From positions 48,036 to 112,035 of the forward strand of contig NZ_JADOVG010000014.1 of NCBI RefSeq assembly GCF_015752205.1: a stretch of DNA of 64,000 nucleotides, read 5' to 3'. A model generated the notes under the pieces. It ran no database searches. It worked only from the letters and a program-made list of their open reading frames with translations, and was not told the origin of the DNA. This DNA comes from Polaromonas sp. CG_9.7 (GTDB taxonomy: Bacteria > Pseudomonadota > Gammaproteobacteria > Burkholderiales > Burkholderiaceae_C). Below are positions 17,660 through 26,096 of this stretch, in pieces; positions within the stretch are counted from its first letter, which is position 1; each line of letters begins with the position of its first letter. A program made the position numbers and the translations under genes.

Positions 17660-18519
17660 TGCTTGAACAGGCCTTCAGGTTTGTACAGCAGCACGACCGC
17701 CATCAGGACATAGACCAGCATGCCCGATACCTGGGGCAGCAGCACCTTGCCAAAGGTATCGACCAGGCCGACCAGCAGCGCGGCGATCAGGGCGCCGCGC
17801 ACCGAGCCGATGCCGCCGATCACCACCACCACAAAGCACATGATCAGCACCTGCGAGCCCATATTGGGATAGACGCTGGCGATTGGCGCGGCAATCATTC
17901 CCGCCACTGCCGCCAGTCCGACACCCAGCGCAAACACCACCGCATGGATCAGCTTGATGTTCACGCCCAGCGATTCGGCCATGTCGCGGTTGAAGGCGCC
18001 GGCGCGAATCTTCATGCCCAGGCGGGTCTTTGAAATCAGGAAATAAAGGCCAGCGGCCAGGGCCAGGCAAATGCCTGACATGAACAGGCGATACACCGGG
18101 TAGGACAGGTTGTCGGTCAGCGGAATCGAGGCTTGCAGCAGTTCGGGAATTGGCACGCCATGCACGTCGTCGCCCCATAGGATGGAGCGCATCTCTTCAA
18201 AAATATAGATCAGTCCAAAGGTCAGCAGCACCTGGTCCAGGTGGTCGCGGTTATAGAAATGGCGAAAAAGCAGCCATTCCAGCGCCAGGCCAAACAGCAC
18301 CGACAGCGCTGCGCCGACCACAATCGCCAGGCTCAGGCTGCCAAACTGCGCACTCAGCGACCAGGCCAGGTAGGCGCCCAGCATGTAAAAGCTCCCGTGC
18401 GCCAGGTTGACCACGCCCATGATGCCGAAGATCAGCGTCAGGCCGGCCGCCAGCATGAACAGCAGCAGTCCGTACTGCACGCTGTTCAGCAGCTGGATGA
18501 AAAAATTGGCGAGATCCAT
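17656..18519 (-). CDS. livH: Branched-chain amino-acid type ABC transporter permease (LivH-like)
   Basis: The 287-residue permease starts MDLANFFIQLLNSVQYGLLL and shows the LivH signature AGLTLIFGIMGVVNLAHGSFYMLGAYLAW, then the SKTRLGMKIRAG cytoplasmic loop that docks the ATPases and VVVIGGIGSVRGALIAALLVGL near the end. About eight membrane segments are visible. It follows the binding-protein gene after a 167-base hairpin-rich spacer, which may lower its expression relative to that gene. Confidence 0.93.
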   Translation of the reverse strand: MDLANFFIQLLNSVQYGLLLFMLAAGLTLIFGIMGVVNLAHGSFYMLGAYLAWSLSAQFGSLSLAIVVGAALSVLFGLALEWLLFRHFYNRDHLDQVLLTFGLIYIFEEMRSILWGDDVHGVPIPELLQASIPLTDNLSYPVYRLFMSGICLALAAGLYFLISKTRLGMKIRAGAFNRDMAESLGVNIKLIHAVVFALGVGLAAVAGMIAAPIASVYPNMGSQVLIMCFVVVVIGGIGSVRGALIAALLVGLVDTFGKVLLPQVSGMLVYVLMAVVLLYKPEGLFKQ

Positions 18520-18559
18520 CGGCAGGCTTATTGTGAAATGTGGATGACAGAAGTCCAGA

Positions 18560-18686
18560 GCAGCGTTTGATAAAAGGCGTTTCCCTGCAAGCAGGGGCCA
18601 CGGGACTGGCTTTGCCAGACCGCAGGCGCAGCGGCCCTCTCGGGGGGCAGGGAGTTACACGCAGTGAACGACCGTGGGGGCCATTT
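18560..18686. repeat. REP-like hairpin block between binding-protein and permease genes
   Basis: Two perfect hairpins occur in series: CCCTGCAAGCAGGG (18583-18596) and CTGGCTTTGCCAG (18606-18618). They are followed by GC-rich sequence including GGCCCTCTCGGGGGGC. I recall similar blocks (GAGAGGGCCGC-type) repeated in Comamonadaceae genomes. On the transcript it lies just after livK and before livH. Confidence 0.6.
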
Positions 18687-19874
18687 CTAGGCCATCTTGC
18701 AGCCCGCGCCCGAGTCGGCCAAGGCTTTGGCGGCAATGCCAATCACCTTGTTTTCATTGTTTTCAACAACGCGCAGGTAGATGTCCTGCACCGGGTTGTG
18801 CGCCTTGCTCATGGACCATTTTCCACGGGGGCTGTCGATGGTGGCGCTTTCGAGTGCCTTGTACAGGGCGGGCTTGGCGCTCAGGTCGCCCTTGACGGCG
18901 TTGGCGCCCTGGATGAGCAGCAGGCCCGTGTCGTAGCCCTGCATCGCGTACACATCGGGCTGGCTGCGAAAAGCTTTCACGTAGTCCAGCCGGAATTTCT
19001 TGTTGCGCGGGGTGTCGAGCGAATCGCTGTAGTGCATGGTGGTGACAATTCCTTCGGCCGCCGGGCCAGCAGCGTCGAGCACACCTTCGGTCAGGAACCC
19101 TGAGCCGTACAGCGGAATTTTGTCCTTCAGACCTGCCGCAGCATAGTCGCGAATGAATTTGGCCGCACCGCCGCCGGCAAAGAAGCAGGCCACGGCGTCA
19201 GGCTTGAGTGCGGCGATTTCAGTCAGCAGCGCCTGAAATTCAACATTGGGGAAGGGCACGCCGAGTTCCTTGATGATGGTGCCGCCAGCCGCCGTGTAGC
19301 TTTCCTTGAAGCCTTCAAAGGCTTCGTCGCCGGCGGCGTACTTCCAGGTGATCCAGACAGCTCTTTTATGGCCCCTGTCCATCATGACCTTGCCCAGCGC
19401 CCGGGTCGGCTGGGAATTGCTGAAGGATGTGCGAAACACATTGGGCGCGCACAGAGCGCGGGTGGCGGCATGCACGCCGGCATTCGGAATCAGGCACAGC
19501 ACACCGCTGTCCCGGGCCACCTTCTGGATGCCCATCTGCACGCCCGAATGCACAGTGCCGACCAGCACATCGACCTTGTCGCGCTGAACCAGCTTGCTGG
19601 CGTTTTCGATTCCCTTTGACGGCTCGGATTCGTCATCGACCTTGAAATATTCAATCTCGCGCCCGCCCAGCTTGCCGCCTTGCTCATTGATGGCCATGCG
19701 AAAGCCGTTTTCAATCGCCACGCCAAGCTGGCTGAACGTTCCTGTGTAAGGCAGCATGAAGCCCACGCGCACTTTGGCAGACTGAGCCCGTACGATTCCG
19801 GGAATCAGCAGTGCGGTGGAGGCAGCGCCCACCAGGGCAGCGCTGCGGGTGAGGACCAAACGACGAGTAGACAT
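18687..19874 (-). CDS. livK: ABC transporter periplasmic substrate-binding protein (LivK-like)
   Basis: A 395-residue type I periplasmic binding protein. From the ATG at 19874, preceded by an AGGAA ribosome site, there is a signal peptide starting MSTRRLVLTRSAALVGAAS and ending near VRAQS; the paired arginines with a following hydrophobic stretch could allow Tat export, but the classic twin-arginine motif is not complete. The mature protein starts KVRVGFMLPYTGTFSQLG, characteristic of the family that delivers ligand to LivHMGF-type permeases. Residues such as YTGTFSQLG and GTVHSGVQMG line the predicted cleft. The amino-acid label is by family; relatives with this architecture also bind aromatic acids and amides. 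Confidence 0.9.
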   Translation of the reverse strand: MSTRRLVLTRSAALVGAASTALLIPGIVRAQSAKVRVGFMLPYTGTFSQLGVAIENGFRMAINEQGGKLGGREIEYFKVDDESEPSKGIENASKLVQRDKVDVLVGTVHSGVQMGIQKVARDSGVLCLIPNAGVHAATRALCAPNVFRTSFSNSQPTRALGKVMMDRGHKRAVWITWKYAAGDEAFEGFKESYTAAGGTIIKELGVPFPNVEFQALLTEIAALKPDAVACFFAGGGAAKFIRDYAAAGLKDKIPLYGSGFLTEGVLDAAGPAAEGIVTTMHYSDSLDTPRNKKFRLDYVKAFRSQPDVYAMQGYDTGLLLIQGANAVKGDLSAKPALYKALESATIDSPRGKWSMSKAHNPVQDIYLRVVENNENKVIGIAAKALADSGAGCKMA

Positions 19875-20132
19875 GCAATTCCTTGATGGGTGACAGGTAT
19901 GAATCGAATATAAAGCGACTGGCGGCAATGCGGCCTAGTGTAAAACCCGAGCTTCAAGATTAAATTGTTTAGTCGTGAAGTATTTTCATACAGGTTTTTT
20001 CTATGTGAAACTTGCTTTTCATGCGGGCACATTCACGTAGAACAGGGCCTTTGCGGAGTTGAAGTGAGTCTCTTTGGATGCGTCATGTCTTGCATAACCT
20101 GCGGCAATGCAACGACGCAGATGCCTGTATTT

Positions 20133-20636
20133 TCAGTCGCCATCGCCTGTGTTGTCTGGCGCACTGACTCCCGGCGTGGCGGCTTTCAGCCACTCGCGGC
20201 ACCATTGGGCAGCCTTGGCCTCGGGCGGTGTGCCATCGCTTGAATCCAGAAATAAGATGTCGCCAAGGCGTTGGGCGCCCAGGTCCTGCAATCGTTCGTC
20301 AAAGCGGATCCCGCCAAAGCCATAGGTTTCCGAATGCGACATGCTGTCGACCAAGGCAATCACGCCATAACGGACATGGCCCAGATAGCGGGCTTGCGCG
20401 TCCAGTGACTGGAAAAGCAGTTGTGCATTGTCCGGAACATCACCCGCGCCATATGTGGAAATGCACACCAGAAAGAGCGTATCTGGAGCTTGTTCAGCGT
20501 CGAAGACCTGAATGTCCAGACCGTCCATCCGTTCAAGCTCGACAGCGCTTACCAAGTCCGCGCTTTCCATCTGAATGGCCTGCGCAACATGCTCCGCCGT
20601 GTGAGTCATGCTGCCGACGAGGATTTTCAGTTTCAT
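20133..20636 (-). CDS. Flavodoxin-like FMN protein (MioC-like)
   Basis: A 167-residue flavodoxin domain. The phosphate loop is GSMTHTAEHVAQ near residues 8-19, the second FMN loop is STYGAGDVPDNAQ, and SMSHSETYGFGGIRFDERL is the third flavin-contact region. It is slightly longer than MioC-type proteins because of a polar C-terminal tail. It would act as an electron carrier for a reductase partner not present here. The ATG at 20636 was chosen because the domain begins there (MKLKILVGS); the frame upstream is not flavodoxin-like. It faces away from the tRNA pair. Confidence 0.85.
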   Translation of the reverse strand: MKLKILVGSMTHTAEHVAQAIQMESADLVSAVELERMDGLDIQVFDAEQAPDTLFLVCISTYGAGDVPDNAQLLFQSLDAQARYLGHVRYGVIALVDSMSHSETYGFGGIRFDERLQDLGAQRLGDILFLDSSDGTPPEAKAAQWCREWLKAATPGVSAPDNTGDGD

Positions 20637-20785
20637 TTTGATGTGTCCGGTGTAGTGGAAGTGCATGGCGCACCTTGTAATGAAGGCTGCTGGAACTGAG
20701 TTCCTTGTCCTGTCCAAGACAGAAAAAGTCAGGCGATGCATTAAAAATCTTTAGTCGTCTCTTAAAGCAGCGCATTTTTACGGAC

Positions 20786-20791
20786 TATAAT
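20786..20791 (+). promoter_or_regulatory. Probable -10 box of the tRNA-Pro gene
   Basis: A perfect TATAAT lies 11 bases before the first base of tRNA-Pro, the right distance for a sigma70 start just ahead of the tRNA. The best -35 candidate is CTTAAA at 20761-20766, with loose 19-base spacing. Confidence 0.6.
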
Positions 20792-20802
20792 AATCAACTT
20801 GT

Positions 20803-20879
20803 CGGAGTGTGGCGCAGTCTGGTAGCGCACCTGGTTTGGGACCAGGGGGTCCAAGGTTCGAATCCTTGTACTCCGACCA
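20803..20879 (+). tRNA. tRNA-Pro (anticodon TGG)
   Basis: The 77-base cloverleaf has the acceptor CGGAGTG pairing with TACTCCG (one G-U). The anticodon stem CCTGG/CCAGG encloses the loop TTTGGGA with anticodon TGG. The T arm contains GGTTCGAATCC, and the encoded CCA is at 20877-20879. Confidence 0.96.
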
Positions 20880-20887
20880 TCAATCAA

Positions 20888-20916
20888 TAAAAAAGCTCAC
20901 GTTGTGGGCTTTTTTT
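20888..20916 (+). terminator. Terminator between the two tRNAs
   Basis: AAAAAAGCTCAC pairs with GTGGGCTTTTTT around GTT, and a T run follows. It suggests that tRNA-Pro is mainly a separate transcript from tRNA-Arg, or that read-through is partial. Confidence 0.75.
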
Positions 20917-20920
20917 ATAT

Positions 20921-20997
<77 letters not shown>

Positions 20998-21065
20998 GAT
21001 CACTATGTATGCATTTATCAATGCCTACGCAAAATGGCCGTATCTTGTTAAAACGAATGGCCGAA

Positions 21066-21974
21066 TCACCATAATTTCCACCATGGATTTGAATTTTCAC
21101 TTTTGTTCAGCAAATTGGCGGGTGAATATTGGTCGGTCAGGATTCTGGTGTCCTCTGGCCAGTCGACTTTTGTTGAAAACAGGGGCAGCAGCCATTCCTT
21201 GCCTGTTCCAAAAAGATTGAGCTTTGCCTCCAGCCGGCCTGCATTGGCCTGGATTTGCGCCATGGGCGGCAAGTTGCCATTTGTGGCCAGGATCACACGG
21301 TTTTCAATCTTCAGGTTGTAAAAGCCGCCAAACACACTGGCATAGGTGGCGGACTCGGCGTCATAGAGCCTGGACGATGAAAACGTGTTGGCCGCCAGCA
21401 CGCCGTCCTTTTCCAACAATGACTTGACTTCCAGCAGGTATTCCCGGGTCAGCATGTGCTCAGGGACATAGACATGGTCAAAGGCATCAAGAATGACAAT
21501 GTCGTACTTTTTTTCTAGCTTTTGCGCACGCTTGACAAAGACCCGTCCATCCTCAATGGCGACACGGTTGGATTCGGTAGGGTTGAAATCAAAAAAGCGC
21601 TCTGCAACCTTTGCCACGGCCGGGTCAAGTTCGACGGTTTCAATGCTTGCCTGGGGAACGATTTTTTTCAGTGTTGAGGGCAGGCTGCCTCCACCCAGGC
21701 CGATGATCAGGATGTTTTTCGGCTGGGGCTTGATGTAAAGCGCGCCCAGCAGCATTCTGGTGTAGTTCAGTACCAGCGTGTCAGGATTCTTCAGTGAAAT
21801 ACAGGTTTGCCGACCCGTCCCCTGGCGACCAAACTTCATGCAGCGAAGGCCTTGCTCCTCATACACCAGAATATTGCGGTAGAGGGATTTTTCCTGATAG
21901 ATGTCCTGCGCACTCGCCGCAGCAGCCGTCAATCCCAAGGCTGCGCCCATCAGCCATTCATGCAGTCGAGGCAT
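21066..21974 (-). CDS. Spermidine synthase-like protein with N-terminal hydrophobic segment
   Basis: A 302-residue protein with the spermidine-synthase Rossmann core: ILIIGLGGGSLPSTL is the SAM-type motif I, VELDPAVAKVAERFF follows with the acidic ribose ligand, and DIVILDAFDHVYVPEHM is the region after motif II. It starts with a hydrophobic segment (MPRLHEWLMGAALGLTAAAASAQ) that looks like a signal peptide or single helix. In fused relatives this domain follows a multi-span membrane domain, here encoded by the overlapping upstream gene. The start has its own ribosome site (GAAGGA, six bases before the ATG). True aminopropyltransferase activity is doubtful: cleaved and exported, it would lack substrate. 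Confidence 0.8.
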   Translation of the reverse strand: MPRLHEWLMGAALGLTAAAASAQDIYQEKSLYRNILVYEEQGLRCMKFGRQGTGRQTCISLKNPDTLVLNYTRMLLGALYIKPQPKNILIIGLGGGSLPSTLKKIVPQASIETVELDPAVAKVAERFFDFNPTESNRVAIEDGRVFVKRAQKLEKKYDIVILDAFDHVYVPEHMLTREYLLEVKSLLEKDGVLAANTFSSSRLYDAESATYASVFGGFYNLKIENRVILATNGNLPPMAQIQANAGRLEAKLNLFGTGKEWLLPLFSTKVDWPEDTRILTDQYSPANLLNKSENSNPWWKLW

Positions 21975-22614
21975 GTTTGATCCTTCCCCGGTGAAACACC
22001 AGCCCTGCCATGCCGATCAAAAAGGAAATGCTCATCATTCCCCACAAAATCTGGTCCAGCTCGAACAACAGCACCAGGTAAAAAGATGTCAGCAGGGTGC
22101 CCAGCATGCTGCCGAAGGTCGATACGAAAAAGACTTTGCCCGCCACCTGTCCGCTGGTTCCCAGGCCGTCCACCAGTAACCGGACCGCATAAGGGGACAC
22201 CGCGCCGGACACCGTGATCGGCAGAAAGAAAAGTGCGACCGATGCGCACAGCGCACCATAGCGGGGATCAGCCACATGGTCAAAAATGAACTCCAGAATG
22301 GGGGTTGATGCCATCACGCACGGAAGCGCTGCCAGCATGGCCAGCAGCAAAATCGCGCTCAACTTTTCCACGCTCGGCCGACGGGCGGACAACGATCCGC
22401 CAATCAGATAGCCAATGGACAGCGACAGCATGAACAGCGTGATGATGGCGCCCCATACGTAAATGCCGGTCCCGAAGAACGGCCCCAGCGCCCGTCCTCC
22501 GAGCAGTTCCAGCGCCATGACAAAAAAACCGGACCAGCCGGCCAGAAGATAGACAAAAAATTTATACGCTGTCATCCGACTGTATTTTCCAATTGATTGG
22601 ACCGGGGTCGCCAT
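21958..22614 (-). CDS. Membrane partner of the spermidine synthase-like protein
   Basis: A 218-residue inner-membrane protein with about six hydrophobic helices, matching the N-terminal membrane domain of fused spermidine-synthase/transporter-like proteins (GFFVMALELLGGRALGPFFGTGIYVWGAIITLF is the recognisable start). Its last 17 bases overlap the next gene in another frame (+1), so the usual fusion is split here into two proteins. The pair is probably co-translated and may reassemble. Function of the membrane part is unknown. Confidence 0.8.
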   Translation of the reverse strand: MATPVQSIGKYSRMTAYKFFVYLLAGWSGFFVMALELLGGRALGPFFGTGIYVWGAIITLFMLSLSIGYLIGGSLSARRPSVEKLSAILLLAMLAALPCVMASTPILEFIFDHVADPRYGALCASVALFFLPITVSGAVSPYAVRLLVDGLGTSGQVAGKVFFVSTFGSMLGTLLTSFYLVLLFELDQILWGMMSISFLIGMAGLVFHRGRIKHASTA

Positions 22615-22727
22615 GCAGGACTCGGTGCAAAAGGGTTATCTCGCCCGTCCATGATCCAGATGGCCGTACTGAAAAAGGGTCGTTTGGAAAGCCGGCATGG
22701 CATTAAAAAAAACGCAATCGCAGCACC

Positions 22728-23432
22728 TCAGCGCTTCTGGTATTGCGTGCTGCCAAACAGGACTTCGCGCTGTTTGTCATCCCGGAACGGTTTGCGCAAT
22801 TCGGCAAGCACCTCGACACCGCGTTTGACGGCCGGCCTGGCGCTGACCAGGTCGAACCAGGCTTTGAGGTGCGGAAAGTCGGTCCAGTCGATGCCCTGGT
22901 CTTCCCAGCTGCGCACCCATGGAAAGATGGCGATGTCGGCGACCGTGTACTGGTTGCAGGCCATGAATTTGCTTTTGGACAGTTGCTTGTCCATGACGCC
23001 GTACAGGCGCCTGGTTTCGTTGGTGTAGCGGTTGACGGCGTAGTCGATCTTTTCGGGCGCGTATTTTCGGAAATGATGGGTTTGCCCGAGCATGGGCCCG
23101 ACGCTGCCCATCTGGAACATCAGCCATTGCAGCACCTGGAACTTGAGCCGGTCACTTTTAGGCAAAAATTTCCCGGTTTTCGACGCCATGTAAAGCAGGA
23201 TGGCGCCTGATTCAAACAGTGACATCGGCTTGCCATCGGGGCCGTCCGGATCGATGAGCGCCGGTATCTTGTTGTTAGGGCTGATGGCAAGGAACTCGGG
23301 CTTGAACTGGTCGCCTGCGCCGATATTGACCGGAAACACCTGCCAGTCGCGCCCCAGCCGAAGGCCGCATTCCTCCAGCATGATATGAACCTTGTGGCCA
23401 TTGGGCGTGGGCCAGGAATAGACATTGATCAC
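22728..23432 (-). CDS. Glutathione S-transferase family protein (YghU/YfcG-like)
   Basis: A 234-residue thioredoxin-fold plus helical GST. YSWPTPNGHKVHIMLEECGL is the N-terminal signature of the YfcG/YghU group, which binds two glutathiones or glutathione disulfide and acts as a disulfide reductase; Asn in PNGHK is the catalytic-type residue. NKIPALIDPDG holds the cis-Pro, and LFESGAILLY the glutathione-gamma-glutamyl contact. The C-terminal domain includes QYTVADIAIFPWVRSW. I chose GTG at 23432, preceded by AAGGAAACTCCT, over a TTG nine codons upstream. Confidence 0.88.
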   Translation of the reverse strand: MINVYSWPTPNGHKVHIMLEECGLRLGRDWQVFPVNIGAGDQFKPEFLAISPNNKIPALIDPDGPDGKPMSLFESGAILLYMASKTGKFLPKSDRLKFQVLQWLMFQMGSVGPMLGQTHHFRKYAPEKIDYAVNRYTNETRRLYGVMDKQLSKSKFMACNQYTVADIAIFPWVRSWEDQGIDWTDFPHLKAWFDLVSARPAVKRGVEVLAELRKPFRDDKQREVLFGSTQYQKR

Positions 23433-23561
23433 AGGAGTTTCCTTGTGTATTGACGTCAAGCGACTTTACGTGAAGTGAAAAAATCATTGGTCACGGCAAA
23501 CCGCACAACTTGAGGGCTGGAAATAAAAAAACGTGAAGATTCATGCCTTTTGCGCATGCAG

Positions 23562-23606
23562 AACGGGCACATATTGCTATATAAAAAATAGCAATATGTG
23601 CCCGTT
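23562..23606. repeat. 19-bp perfect inverted repeat
   Basis: AACGGGCACATATTGCTAT (23562-23580) is repeated inverted at 23588-23606 around ATAAAAA. It lies just downstream of the acyl-CoA dehydrogenase stop and upstream of the GST start, both minus strand. Its inner part (TTGCTAT...ATAGCAA) resembles the AT-rich end of the interspersed repeat. Confidence 0.75.
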
Positions 23607-23623
23607 AAAGATTCTTCGGGTTA

Positions 23624-24883
23624 TCAGCTGCCGCGTGTCACCGGCATCTCGACCTCACCGGGAAGAAGCATGTGCTTGGCCAGTTCCAGTTTGGCCAGCG
23701 ATGCACGGTGAACTTCATCCGGTCCGTCGGCAAGACGCAGTGTGCGCTGGCTGGCGTAGGCATAGGCCAGGGGGAAATCGTCCGACACGCCGCCGCCGCC
23801 GTGGGCCTGGATGGCCCAGTCGATGATCTGGCACGCCATGGTGGGGGCGACCACTTTGATCATGGCAATTTGCGCCTTGGCCACCTTGTTGCCCACGGTG
23901 TCCATCATGTAGGCGGCATTCAGGGTGAGCAATCTGGCTTGTTCGATCATGCATCGCGCATCGGCAATGCGTTCGCTCCACACCGACTGGCGGGCAATCG
24001 GCTTGCCGAAAGCGATGCGGCTGTTGAGCCGCTTGCACATCAACTCCAGCGCGCGCTCGGCAATGCCGATGCTGCGCATGCAGTGGTGGATGCGTCCGGG
24101 GCCCAGGCGACCCTGGGCAATCTCGAAGCCGCGTCCTTCGCCCAGCAGCAGGTTGCTGGCGGGCACGCGGACATTGGTCAGGCGCACTTCCATGTGGCCA
24201 TGCGGAGCGTCGTCGTAGCCGAAAACAGTCAAGGGCCGGATCACGGTGACGCCGGGCGAATTGGCCGGCACCAGAATCATCGATTGCTGCTCATGGCGGC
24301 CGGCTTCGGGGTCGGTCTTGCCCATCACGATGTACACCGCGCAGCGCGGATCGCCCGCACCGGACGACCACCACTTCAGGCCGTTGATCACATAGTCGTC
24401 ACCGTCACGCTCGATACGGCACTGCACGTTGGTGGCGTCGGAAGAGGCAACTTCAGGCTCGGTCATCAGGAAGGCCGAGCGGATTTCGCCCTTGAGCAGC
24501 GGGTCCAGCCATTCGTCCTTGTTGGCTTCCGAGCCATAGCGGGCAATGGTTTCCATGTTGCCGGTGTCAGGCGCCGAGCAATTGAAGACTTCAGCAGCAA
24601 ACGGCACCCGGCCCATGATTTCGCACAGCGGTGCGTATTCAAGATTGGAAAGGCCTTCGGGCGCACGCGGCGACTGCGGCAGGAACAGGTTCCACAACCC
24701 GGCGGCGCGCGCCTTGGGCTTGAGTTCCTCGATCAGCGTGGTGGGAATCCAGGCATTGCCGTTGGCCCGGTTTTCAGCGATTTCACGGAAAAACCGTGCT
24801 TCGTTCGGATAAATATGCTCATCCATGAACTTCAACAGGCGCGCCTGAAGTTCTTTTACTTTGGGGGTGTAGTCGAAGTCCAT
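23624..24883 (-). CDS. Acyl-CoA dehydrogenase family protein
   Basis: A 419-residue flavoprotein that oxidises acyl-CoA to the 2-enoyl form and passes electrons to ETF. It has the ACAD layout: an all-alpha N-domain, then [17 protein letters not shown] (FAD/substrate contact), the beta domain with [26 protein letters not shown], and the C-domain with [22 protein letters not shown] and [17 protein letters not shown], followed by [18 protein letters not shown]. The ADGPDEVH Glu region is typical of the ACAD10/11-like and isovaleryl branch. Its neighbour, an APH-type kinase, is the partner domain fused to the dehydrogenase in eukaryotic ACAD10/11, which suggests 4-hydroxyacyl-CoA handling. Confidence 0.93.
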   Translation of the reverse strand: MDFDYTPKVKELQARLLKFMDEHIYPNEARFFREIAENRANGNAWIPTTLIEELKPKARAAGLWNLFLPQSPRAPEGLSNLEYAPLCEIMGRVPFAAEVFNCSAPDTGNMETIARYGSEANKDEWLDPLLKGEIRSAFLMTEPEVASSDATNVQCRIERDGDDYVINGLKWWSSGAGDPRCAVYIVMGKTDPEAGRHEQQSMILVPANSPGVTVIRPLTVFGYDDAPHGHMEVRLTNVRVPASNLLLGEGRGFEIAQGRLGPGRIHHCMRSIGIAERALELMCKRLNSRIAFGKPIARQSVWSERIADARCMIEQARLLTLNAAYMMDTVGNKVAKAQIAMIKVVAPTMACQIIDWAIQAHGGGGVSDDFPLAYAYASQRTLRLADGPDEVHRASLAKLELAKHMLLPGEVEMPVTRGS

Positions 24884-24976
24884 GAATATCTCCTGAAAGG
24901 GCTGCTTGTTATAAAGAAAGGCTGGCGGAAAAAAACGGTGGTTTGTCGGTCAGTGGATGTGTTGGGCCGTGCGCAG

Positions 24977-26068
24977 TCAGGCTTGAGCCTTTAGCGCAAA
25001 ATCCCAGGCCATCCTGGCTAGCACTGGCGCGCCGGCGGCAGAACTGACTGCCTGTGCGCTGGATGCAGTGCCGGCTTCAACGCGCTTGGCAATGCCCTGC
25101 AGGATGGCGGCCAGGCGAAACAGGTTGTAGGCAAGGTAAAAGTTCCAGTCTGCCTTGAGCGCCTCGGGTGTGGTCAGGCCGGTGCGCTCGCAATACTTGG
25201 CGATGTATTGAGCTTCGGTCGGAATGCCCAGGCTCGCAACATCCAGCCCGCCAATGCCGCGAAAGGTGCCAGGCGGAATGTGCCAAGCCATACAGTGGTA
25301 GCTGAAGTCGGCCAGCGGATGACCCAGGGTGGACAGTTCCCAATCCAGCACCGCCAGTACCTGGGGCTGGGTAGGGTCAAACAGCAGGTTGTCAAGCCTG
25401 AAGTCGCCATGCACGATGGACACCATGCCTTCATCACGAGCGCTGGCAGGAATGTTTGCAGGCAGCCACTGCATCAGGCTGTCCATTTCTGGAATGGGCT
25501 GGGTGACGGATGCCTGGTACTGCTTGCTCCAGCGGCCAATCTGGCGCTCGAAGTAGTTGCCGGGCTTGCCGTAGCTGGCCAGACCGCGTTCGGCAAAATC
25601 GACCTTGTGCAAGGCCGCGATGACGCGGTTCATCTCGTCATAGATTTCGCCGCGCTGCAGGGGCGTCATGCCGGGCAGGGACTGGTCCCACAGTACACGC
25701 CCTTCGACAAACTGCATGACGTAAAAAGCCCGGCCAATGACCGATTCGTCTTCGCACAGGCAGAACATTCGTGGCACTGGAACCGCCGTGCCTTGCAAAC
25801 CCTGCATGACCTTGAATTCGCGCTCGACCGCATGTGCCGATGGCAGCAGCTTGGCGACCGGGCCGGGCTTGGCGCGCATCACGTAACTGGCATGCGGTGT
25901 GATCAGTTTGTAGGTTGGATTGGACTGACCGCCTTTAAAAATTTCGACATTCAGCGGGCCTTTAAAACCGTTCAGATGCGTATTCAAGTAAGTACCCAGC
26001 GCTTCAGTGTCAAAAGCTTGTCCGGCGGTGACGGCACGGGTGCCGATGAAATGGTCAAAATTACTCAT
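24977..26068 (-). CDS. Phosphotransferase of the aminoglycoside phosphotransferase family
   Basis: A 363-residue APH-fold kinase. KGGQSNPTYKL is the glycine-rich loop, VMRAKP holds the ATP-binding Lys, VHGDFRLDNLLFDP is the catalytic loop with its Asp, and VLDWELSTLGHPLADFSY the metal-binding Asp loop. In ACAD10 and ACAD11 this domain is fused to an acyl-CoA dehydrogenase and phosphorylates the 4-hydroxyl of 4-hydroxyacyl-CoA. The gene here is immediately before an acyl-CoA dehydrogenase, so the same two-step chemistry is the leading inference; antibiotic resistance is unlikely. The start ATG 26068 follows AAGGA with long spacing. Confidence 0.88.
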   Translation of the reverse strand: MSNFDHFIGTRAVTAGQAFDTEALGTYLNTHLNGFKGPLNVEIFKGGQSNPTYKLITPHASYVMRAKPGPVAKLLPSAHAVEREFKVMQGLQGTAVPVPRMFCLCEDESVIGRAFYVMQFVEGRVLWDQSLPGMTPLQRGEIYDEMNRVIAALHKVDFAERGLASYGKPGNYFERQIGRWSKQYQASVTQPIPEMDSLMQWLPANIPASARDEGMVSIVHGDFRLDNLLFDPTQPQVLAVLDWELSTLGHPLADFSYHCMAWHIPPGTFRGIGGLDVASLGIPTEAQYIAKYCERTGLTTPEALKADWNFYLAYNLFRLAAILQGIAKRVEAGTASSAQAVSSAAGAPVLARMAWDFALKAQA

Positions 26069-26096
26069 GGGGCTGGATTCCTTGGGGCAGTTCTGG

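Noticed and set aside
16640..17713. Long plus-strand open frame opposite livM and the end of livH
   Set aside because: It lies entirely opposite a permease with strong family signatures; its product is Gln/His/Arg-rich with no domain, as expected from antisense of hydrophobic codons.
23532..23623. The palindrome as an intrinsic terminator
   Set aside because: The stem is strong but has no T run on either strand, so I list it as a repeat and not as a terminator.
24977..26068. Aminoglycoside resistance gene
   Set aside because: Although the fold is APH-like, the neighbourhood and motifs match the ACAD10/11-type kinase, so a resistance role is not supported.
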